IMG/VR virus record: IMGVR_UViG_3300046009_000477
Span: 1 to 42,727 of that record
Source of the DNA: a virus
Length of the DNA: 42,727 nt
Direction: 5' to 3' (one strand)
The position numbers and the translations under genes are program-made. Of the stretch, positions 1 through 9,400 are shown in pieces; the stretch's first letter is position 1; each line of letters opens with the position of its first letter. The notes beneath the pieces were generated by a model that was given only the letters and a program-made list of their open reading frames with translations, had not been told where the DNA came from and ran no database searches.

Positions 1-424
1 CGGGGGGGGCCGCCCCCCGGGCGCCCCGCGGGGGGACCACCCTTCGCTAATTTCTGACCCCTAAGCCGATTTTCACTTACGGGAATCCCAAAAGGCTTAC
101 CGGGGAGGCCAACAGCTTTAAACCGCTTATAGGGGGATTTTGGGTTGGGATGGTCCTTGGTCCCCTTCGGTCTAACCGGAGCTGTCTCCGGGCATCGTAG
201 GCGAAATAAACAAGGGTTAAAACCGGGGGGAAACCCCGGAGTGCGATGATCAACAAGGGATCACCTTTGTTGTTATTATTGTTGTATTAATAACTAAAGA
301 ATCCCCTAGGCTCCACTTAAGGAACCTAGGGGTGTATAGGTTAGCAAAGACAATACAAAACCTAAATTCAAACTATAGGGGATATCCTAGGGGTTAACCT
401 ATGGTATATCTTCCATAGCCCCAA
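1..424. other. Non-coding, hairpin-rich region downstream of the last late gene
   Basis: No credible ORF is seen on either strand. The first ~36 bases are almost pure G/C runs and unlike the AT-leaning rest of the window. Perfect or near-perfect inverted repeats follow: TAAGCC 62-67 with GGCTTA 94-99; CCGGAG 176-181 with CTCCGG 186-191; CCGGGG 223-228 with CCCCGG 234-239; CAACAAGG 251-258 with CCTTTGTTG 264-272 (one bulge); CCCCTAGG 303-310 with CCTAGGGG 325-332; CTATGG 399-404 with CCATAG 413-418. I checked for tRNA-like arms and found none. It is the 3' end of the late transcript and could lie near a genome end, but the sequence does not prove that. Confidence 0.6.
303..332 (-). terminator. 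Probable late-operon terminator hairpin
   Basis: A perfect 8-bp stem, CCCCTAGG with CCTAGGGG, encloses a 14-base loop; inside the loop TCC and GGA can add three pairs. Read on the minus strand it is followed by a weak T-rich tail (ATTCTTTAGTTATT). It lies about 95 bases beyond the stop of the giant ejection gene, where a terminator is expected. The loop contains ACTTAA, the same six bases as the loop of the strong terminator behind the capsid gene. The tail is weaker than in a textbook intrinsic terminator. Confidence 0.5.
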
Positions 425-448
425 CTATTCGGATTGACCTAGGATATC
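381..448. repeat. Inverted repeat GATATCCTAGG / CCTAGGATATC spanning the giant gene stop
   Basis: GATATCCTAGG at 381-391 is matched by its exact reverse complement CCTAGGATATC at 438-448. Between them lies a second stem, GGGG 390-393 plus CTATGG 399-404 pairing with CCATAG 413-418 plus CCCC 419-422, leaving an eight-base loop. The right arm encodes the last residues of the giant protein, whose stop is at 425-427. It could form a large structure at the mRNA 3' end; the function is unknown. Confidence 0.55.
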
Positions 449-3400
449 ACCTAGGATACCAGATACACCTTTCTGGTCGTTAAATCCTATAGCTGGAGGT
501 CGAATAAGAGATTGTTGTTTCTGTCTTTTTTCTAGGTCTTTGAGATATTGCTGTCTCTCTAGATCTAGGTTTCTTGGTGTGACTACATTCTCAATACCAA
601 CTGGCTTGACTCTAGAAGCTGCCTTATCCATGTAAGGATATGGGTTTCTATGTACAAGCTCTAGATACTTTTGAATTGCATCGGCCTCTTGGAAAGCATT
701 GTTAGTTTCTAGCATTCTTGCGGGAATAGCTAGAGGGCTTCGGTTAATCAGAGTCTCAGCTCCGAATAGACCAGACAATGCCTTAAGGTTGGCTTCGCGT
801 TTCATAATAGCATCTGAAGTAATATCAGATAGATTGTAATAAATTCCTTGGATAGCACTCATGCTGGCTCCTGCACCCGCAGGCATTAAAGGCACACCAT
901 AGTACTGATAAGAACCTCCGGTCATACCAGAGATGGCACTAGCGCCAGCTTCTACTAGACCGTTGGCAATACCAAGGAATGGAATACGGCTTACACCGCG
1001 TAATACAAACTGAGAGGGCTGGTCTTCAAACTCCTGCATGATATCCTCAGTTTCTCTACCAGCCAACCATTCCTTAAACAATCCAATGATAGTATCCATA
1101 GCGGCATATAAGAAAATACCACTAGCAATATACTTGACTGTACTACGACTACCGAAATCAAGAATTACATTGTCTTGATAAGCGCGTACCCAAGAAGTCA
1201 GAGCATAGAACATTCTTCCAAAAGTACTACGAGAGTCTAAAGAAGTAACCTTATTTAAACCCTTAAGTTCAGAAGTAGAAGTTTTAATAATCAGGTCTTC
1301 AACCATATGAGCATATGCTGATATAGCAGATGCTAGAACTTCAGGATCAAACCCATCAACTGGATTATCTCTGAGGTCTTCATAGATATCTGAAATGTTA
1401 AAGATATTAATTCTACCATCTCTATGTCCTGCCTTTTCCATTGCCCATCGTAAATGTGCAATCTGTTCCTTGGTACTTAGACCATACTTTAGGAACAAGG
1501 CTGCTTCGTTGGGATCACCAAACTTAGCTTCGTGTCTGGCAATGCCAGCAAACTTTTTCCATAGAGCTGCTTCTGCTTTACTATCGGAAGCTGCTGCTTT
1601 TTTAAGAGCAGCTAGTTCATCAGCTGTTAAGGATTCTTGTAGAGCATCAAACAGCTTTTCAATACTACCCTTCTTCATATACTTCCAGATCAGTCTTTGA
1701 ATACGCTGTTTAGCCAATGCTCTTGTTCCATTGGTTATTGATTGCAACGAACCAATGCTTTGCATCCACTTACCAGCTTCTTCAAATGTTCTAGTTGAGG
1801 TTTCTATGATACCTTGAGCATCTCGGATATTCAACACACTGTTTGCTACTTTGGTTCCTAGACGAGAATCAGAACGGAATGCTCCGTATCCAATCTCTCC
1901 CATGAAACGGTTAGCAAAGTCAGTACGGAAGTTTTCTAGAATAAAGGTCATATCGCCAATATCTGACTCTAATAGCTTACGCTTTGACAGCCGATAATCA
2001 GCAAACACATAACGCATAGCTTTGATAACATTTACAGGTACACTGTATAACTCTGGGCTTTGCTTTGCTAGCTCAACCATAGTTTCTGCAAAAGCTGAGA
2101 TACCGTAACCCGCAGAGAACTTGAACCGAATAGCAGCAAGACCAACTCTAGCTAAGTAACCAGTTTCAGAATTAAGATAAGGTAGGGTATCAGCATTGAA
2201 CTGATATTCCTCTCTTAGTCTTTTAATACCTTCAGCCAAATTCTTTTGAGCATAGCTTAGTTGTTCTGGAGTCCATCCAGCAAGTTCTGCAATCCTATCA
2301 AAGTCTTCATAACTAGCTTTTTCTACATAATCAAATACATCTAGTATTGTGATTCCTGTCTGACCAAACATCCTATCTAGCTCTCTTTGGAACGCTAGTT
2401 CAAAATAGCGTCCCTTTAAGAAATAGAAGTAAGATTCAGAAAGGTTTGTTCGTAGAACAGCTCTAGTCTCAGGCGTACTTAATACTTCTTCTGGAGTTAA
2501 TCCACGAATGGGCAACGCAGTTTTACCCTCTGGATCAATCTTAAAGAAAGGTTGTTTAGCAACTGAATGGAAATCATCTGGGTTATTATAAGGATATTGC
2601 TTAGTCTTAAACTTAAGTATTTCCTTCATTTCCCGTTCAATGAGATTCTTGTTGTTAAGAATGGTACGCCATCTATCAGTATACATTGCTGTATTACCTT
2701 TGATAGCTTCCACATACTTAGCTTTATCAGCTGGAGCAAGATCAGTAACTTTTTCTGGAACACGGTAGATAACATACTTATCATCGAATTCCAGCACAAA
2801 GAATTTCTCTGGATTGCTCTTTCTGAGCAGCCTCAGAATTTCTGACTTACGACCAGTGATACCTTCCTTTTTGATTTCAGAATCAAATAACTTAAGAAGG
2901 GTATCATTACTAAACATGTTAGCAGATTCAGAATACTTAATTGTTCGATCAGGAGCAAAGACACTTAATGTCTTAGCATCGTCATCAAAGGCTACATCAA
3001 GCCAGCCCATAACAATCATGGTATTCATATCAAGCATTGGATCATTTAACTTCCGATTAGTTCGGGCAGTTACCATTGCGTTGATCAATGCTGCTCTAGA
3101 ATTTTGATCTAGTCTTGCCAGACCTTCATGGTCTAGCTGCACAGGAGCATAGGTTAGATGGGAAACAGGATTACCATTTTCATCTACAATACTCATTCGT
3201 CCTGTCTGTGTTTCTAGTTCTAATATGTTTCTATTGGCAATTTGCGAAGACTTGATAAGCATAGATGCTTGTTTAGCTACTTCTTGAGCTAGGTGTACTG
3301 GTACTCCTAGTGCAACAAGATCAGCTTTGTTAGGCTGTCTATTTTTATATAATGACTCATATACATACATATCAAGTTTAGCTCTCACATCATTTGTCAT

Positions 3401-6400
3401 TCTAGGAACAATGTTGTGGAGTCTAGCATACTCTCGGAAAATTCTAGTCATTAACCGACCTTCTTCTGAGCGTAGCTGCATTGCTGTTTTAAATGCAGTT
3501 TTACCAGCACCAACTAAGTGAGCCGTTTGTGTTCTTGTGTCATCAAAGAATCTAGAAGCAAAGGACAAACGATCTACAGTACTACGAATAGTTTTACCTA
3601 ATGCAGATGTACCCTGCGTTGCATTGGTTGACTTATTCATTAAGTCTTCCCACCACGATTTACTATCTCGTTGGTTTCCACCAAAGATAGCTCCCACCAT
3701 ATTATTAAATCTAAGCAACCTAGAAGCACCAGCTTCAGATTGATTGATTTTACTATCAATGATTTTTTCTTTAGGTGTTGGTGGTTCTTCTTCAATCTTA
3801 ATTGGTAACTCTGGTTGTCCCTCTCCTTCTCTGATAATTACATCAGCTCTAGGAGGTCCGGGTAATTTAGGGTCTTCACCAGCAGCATCAATAATGTCTT
3901 TTGCTTTTTTGCTTCTGGCTGATAACCTATAGTCACCTTCTGCATTTACTTTTACAAACTTAATTTCTTCAGGTAACAGAGGAATTACAAAGTCAGACTT
4001 ACCATCTACTTTAATTTCTTCTGCTGCCTTTTCTAACATCTGTCGATATGTTAGTGGCTTCTTTCCTGCTGGTCCTTCAGTTACTTTACGAAGAAGAGAC
4101 TCAGTGCGAAGACGGTCAACCGCCTTCCAGAACTTATCCATAATATCATCACCAAGAACACGCTTGTTTGCGTCAGCAATGTATTGATTTACATTGACAA
4201 AGTGTGCCCACATATTCTTAAACATTGGGGTCATGGTTGTGCCTGAGTCGGCTTCAATCTTTGATTCCCAATACTTTTTGATGAATGTCTTTAAGAAGTT
4301 AGAATCCATTCCAGCCTGTCGTAGCAAAGCAGGATCATCGTTAGTCTTGCGTTCTACTACATCAGTTTCTGGAGTCTTTACCAAATCGCTTTCGATTGGT
4401 TCGACAGGTACTTCTCTTTTTGGAGGAGTTGGAATTCGTGGAGTACTTGGTGTTACTGAAGGTGCTTCTAATTCTTTACCTTCACTAATTTCTTTTACAA
4501 CAGAATCAATAAAAGCTTTTACTTTATTATAAGGATCGCCTTTTTTAATTCCAGAAGTATTTAATGTTTTTAGTAGAGTAGAAAGAGAATCAACAGCTTT
4601 TTTGTTTTGTGCTAATACACCATCAAGACCAGTTTCTTTATAAAACTCAGATCTAATAGATCTCATTTCTTCTAGGGTATTACCCATTGGTAGCTGTTGC
4701 ATTTCATCATCAAGATTACCAAAGGATTCGTCTAATAGTTCTTTAACTGCTTTTAATTCAGGAGAACCATAAACATCATTAATCTCTTTACCAGTAAGTT
4801 TGATAAACCAAGAATTATCTTCTGTCATACCAAAGAATGGATACCATTGTCCAGCAGCAACATCTTTTTTACCGCCAAGACCAGTGCTAATATAAAAAGG
4901 AATATCTTTTCCTTTTACATTAATCACCACAGTCAATCGGTCTTCTAGTAGAACAAAAGGAGTATTACCTGAATCAGTGTTAAAAACTTTTGCATAACCA
5001 AGTTTAACTAAGTGATCTATTCTTTCTTTTCGTGTTTTAAACGAAGTAAGCAATTCTTTTTTAAGATCACTTAATTTTGTTTTACTTCCACCCTTTGATT
5101 TGGGTTTTGTTTGTAAAACTTTTTTCTTTACCACCTTAACAGGGAAAGATTCTTTTCGTGCTTTAGGTTGTGCTGGCTGTCTTGGTTTAGAGATAACATT
5201 TAATACAGGAGTCTTATCTACTGTAGTAATCTCAACCTCAGCAGGGGCATCTGGTTCTTTTTTAATAACAGTCTTTCCAACCACAGGAAGTTCTTCAATG
5301 TTGATTGGAATTACAGAACCATCCTTAAACACAAGAGCATCAAAACCCAATCTACTTGCAGACCTTAATACGCCTGCAAGTTTTTCAGGTTGACTCGCTA
5401 GTTCTTGGCTTGTACCAAAGTCCATTCCTAATGGCTTCTTTGGCGTAAACGCTACAGCTTCTTTAGCCGCTGTCTGTGAACCATGAATGATAGCATCAGC
5501 TTGTTCTGATGGTCGTAGAACCTTTTCTGGTTCGTTGCCAGTAACTTCATCAGTTACTTTGTAAAGAACAGCTTCTGTGTTTGCAGGCACAGGTACAGGA
5601 ACTGGATCTGGGTTCTTGTTCCTCAGCTTTTCAGCAAGCGCAGCGGTCTGTGCCATTCTTGCTCCAGCTTCAACAGGACTCTTTTCAGGCTTAGACTTAG
5701 CTTCAGTTACTTTGCTAGTTACTTTCTTTTCTGTATCTGGTTTTGCTTTATCAACAACACTAGCTACAGTATCAAAGTATTTGTTTAGAGCTGCTGTAAT
5801 AGCAGTTCGATCACTATCAAGTCTGATTGATGCTTGCTCAAAGACATCAGTAATCTTTGCAATTAGCTTTGCTCTATAGTTTCCAGCAGTTCGTGCTGAA
5901 CGCTTTAGCTTAGCTCCAGCTTCAGCCATGCTGCTTGATTCATTGAATACTCTGATGAGTTCAATCTCTTGTGGAGTAAGCAGTCTACCTTGGGTTGCTG
6001 TGTTGAATGCTAAAGCTTCACTCAGAATAGTAAACCGTATATCTTTCTTAGTAGTTACAATCCTATCAGCAGCAGTTGCTTTTACTTCTGGAGCTTTCTT
6101 TTGCTGATTCTTTCTGAGATTATTAGCAGTAGCATGGATATAGTTTACAAAGTCTTTAACTGTTGCTAGACTACCATTTTCAATCTTAGATAGAATTAGT
6201 TCTAAGTTTCCAGCGACACCACCAAGTTCTTTAGCTTGCTCTCTTGGCATCATCATGCTAGCAAGGGCTTCAGTAAAGTATTCATCAGTATCTGTACCTC
6301 TTGAATACTTTTCTCCAATACGAGCAATAACCTTCATTAAGTTATCTTTTGTTAAAACCGTAGTCTCCAAGCTTATAGCTTGAGCTTGAGCTTCAACAGT

Positions 6401-9400
6401 AACTTTAGGTTTAGCTGATGTTAACTTAATACCCCATCGTTGAGAGTCTTGATTAAACACAAGACCATCTTCGTCTATTAGTTTACTTACTGCTCCAAGA
6501 AGTTTCTTAGGAGTAGAGTACTTATTGGTAATATAACTATAGGTTGAAGATGAAAGGTTGGCTTTTAGAATAACTTTGATTTGCTCTACTGATAGCTTTT
6601 CTTTTAACATTAAAGCTAGTGAAGTATTAGCAACTTCTTTGTTAGGCCAGATAGGAGTTGATGGCTCAACATCTAGCATACCCTCAGTCTTGAGTCTTTC
6701 AATGTAAGCAAGATGGTTGACTTCAGTTACAACATTAGCTAGTTCTGGCAGTCCAATGTTATCTAAATAAATTCTTAGACGATCAATTAGATTGGTTGTA
6801 AGAGCTGCGTCTGTTCTCATTGCTTCAACAAGCTTAGCAACATCATCAGCAGATAGAGCATCGGCAACCAAAGCTTTACCTTTTGGTTGTGTAGAAGCAA
6901 TAGCATTGATTAAAGTCTCACCACTTGTTCCAAAGAATCCGACAGCATATGGAACACTGTTGCCTGTTGGGTCTAAGTAATCCATTGTATCTAGATTCTT
7001 TAAAGCATCTAAGTCTTCATAAGTTGCTGGAACCAATGTTCGCTTAGACTTGCCTTTAAAGATTGTACGAGAATAAACTGAGAATAGCTCATCCTTAATA
7101 AAGTCTAGTCTATCAAACTTATCCAAAGCTTCAATCTTTTTATAATCTAATGAGCCAACTAAGAATGCAATTTTGATCTGCATTGAAGTAAGCTGTGTTG
7201 TCTTATAATCATTATAGGTTTTAACTAGATCAACAAGGCTCTTAGTAAAGTTTCCGTTTGCATCAATAAAGGATCTTCGATCTGCTTTCATAATTGTCAT
7301 TGCAATAATGAAGCTAGGATCTCCTTTGGTTTTTGCGAATAGATCTACTTCAGCTTGATTGAGATGATATGGCTTCATATCCTGATTAGGAAATTCAGCA
7401 TCAATCTTTTTATTATATTCAGCAGCATCAGTTACAGTATCAAACATTGGATAAAGCTTAGAATAAGTTCTAGCCAAGGTTGGCATTGAAACCCTATCTT
7501 TTAGCTTGCTATCAACCTCTGTAATTGAATCAATAATATCTTTAGCCGCGTTATAGTAATCAGACTTATTAAACATTGCAGCAGCTAGTGTTATATTAGT
7601 TGCCAGTTTGTCTAAAACATTCCTTGCTCTAGATACTTGAGGAGGACTGAATGTGTTAATGGCTGCTTCTGCTTCGGTAAACAGAATTTGTGAGAATGTC
7701 TGAACAAACATTTCTTCTGCGTTTTGCATGTGGTACTGACCTAAGAAAGCTGAATCCAATAATGGATCAGTAGTCTCTGGTCGAACTCTCATTAGCTCAA
7801 CGCCACTTGTAAGAATTGTTTTGTTGTATAGTCTTAGAGCATCTAAGTAATTAGCTCCGCTTGCTTCGTGTGCAAAGTAAGCATGGCCTAATTCATGCAA
7901 TAGTGTCTTAGCTCTTCGGCGCTTAATGCTAGCTGTTGTTCCTGTGAAATCGGAATTCATTACAATAGAGTTGTTTCTTCTTCTGAAGATTCCAACAATA
8001 TCTGGCTGAATCTTGCCGTTCTCTAATACACTTTCAACAGCAAACTGAATATTAAAAGCTTTAGAACTAAAGTTAAGATGAACAGTAGAAGCTAGAAGTA
8101 AGTTTCTATCTATCTCTGAAATCATGTCATTTAAGACAAGTTCATTTACAAAGTCAAAGAATCTTAAAGCATTGTCTTTATCGCCATCAATAACAGATAC
8201 GAAACTATCTGGATCTTTGATAATAGCTTTGATTTTCTTTACTCTGTCTGGGCTAATCTTTGCAACAGTAATTGCATTCTTAGCGGCTCTAGCAACACGG
8301 TTGAGCGGTGAAAGTTTAGTTTCAACTTCTTCACCAGCAATATTCTTTATAATACTATCGGCAGTTTCATCACTAATAGTACCAGTAAGGTGCTGTTCAA
8401 CAACTGCTGCTTCAAGGCTATCTAATACTTCAGGAGGAACCGTTGATCTAATAGCAGCCTCACGGTCAGGCGCAGCTGCCATAGCAGACGCTGTTTCAAG
8501 CAGTCTGGCAGCTAGCTCATCTGAAGCAGCCTTGCGCTCTGCGGCTGTCTTACCTGTGTTACGAGCTTCTTTAAGTAGATCAGGCAGTCGCTTGCCAGAA
8601 GCCTTTTTGTTTTCTTCTAGTTCTTCTTTTAAAGCTTTGAATGCAGCCTTTGGCAGTTTCTTTTTTAAACGAGCAAACCAAGACTTTCGGCTTTTTTCTA
8701 GTTCGTCATAAAGACGCTCTCGCTCTTTAGGTAGACCTACTGAGTCTGTTTCTGCTTTCTTTGCGTCTTCCAATACCTTCTTGGAATTGAACAACACACG
8801 CATCTGGTCTTGAATAGACATGTTATCAAACTGTTCTGAGGATTCAATTAGACGCAAGCTACCTTCGGTTGGGGTTCGTCTAGCAACCTCAGACATGATT
8901 TCATAAATGTTTCTAATAGCACGGTTTGGTGCTACACGGGCAACATACTCAGGAATGGTTTCACCTTCGTATCGTCGTGTACCAGCATCTTCTGGTGTTG
9001 CTCTTGCAGCATCAGGAGATCTAGCAGCCTCTCTTGTTTCAACCCGGTCTACTCTTGCTTCTGTCCTAGAAACTAAAGTATCAGTTGTTACTTCTGTTTT
9101 GTTTAGAATTGATTCAGCTGCAAGCTGATCAGGAACAGGAGCATCAATTAAAGCTCGTTCTTCTTTACCAACAAAGTTACGAATGTTGTCAATTGTGTTT
9201 CCTAATGGGGTGCTTTCAAAAGTAAAGCGTTGATCAGCAATGTTTCTAACTCCAGTTACTGGATCAATTAGAACACCACTCATTCTATTTTTAAGAGCGC
9301 CAACGCCACTTCTTAGTAAACCACCGCCAAGTCCAAACACAGCACCAAATGCAGCACCACTTTCTAATGCGCTTCTAGCAACAAGAGAAAAATTGTAATC

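Noticed and set aside
1-300. Possible tRNA or known structured RNA
   Set aside because: Several stems, but no T-arm consensus, no anticodon arm and no acceptor pairing on either strand.
126-381. Plus-strand CTTATAGGGGG (126-136) and ACTATAGGGG (372-381), T7 promoter-like
   Set aside because: They point against all genes and would only make antisense RNA; upstream bases do not match each other or the T7 consensus.
8124-8711. 195-codon plus-strand ORF inside the giant gene
   Set aside because: Ser/Ala/Leu-rich antisense shadow of a helical coding region, no ribosome site, no neighbour on that strand. The same applies to the other plus-strand ORFs across the window.
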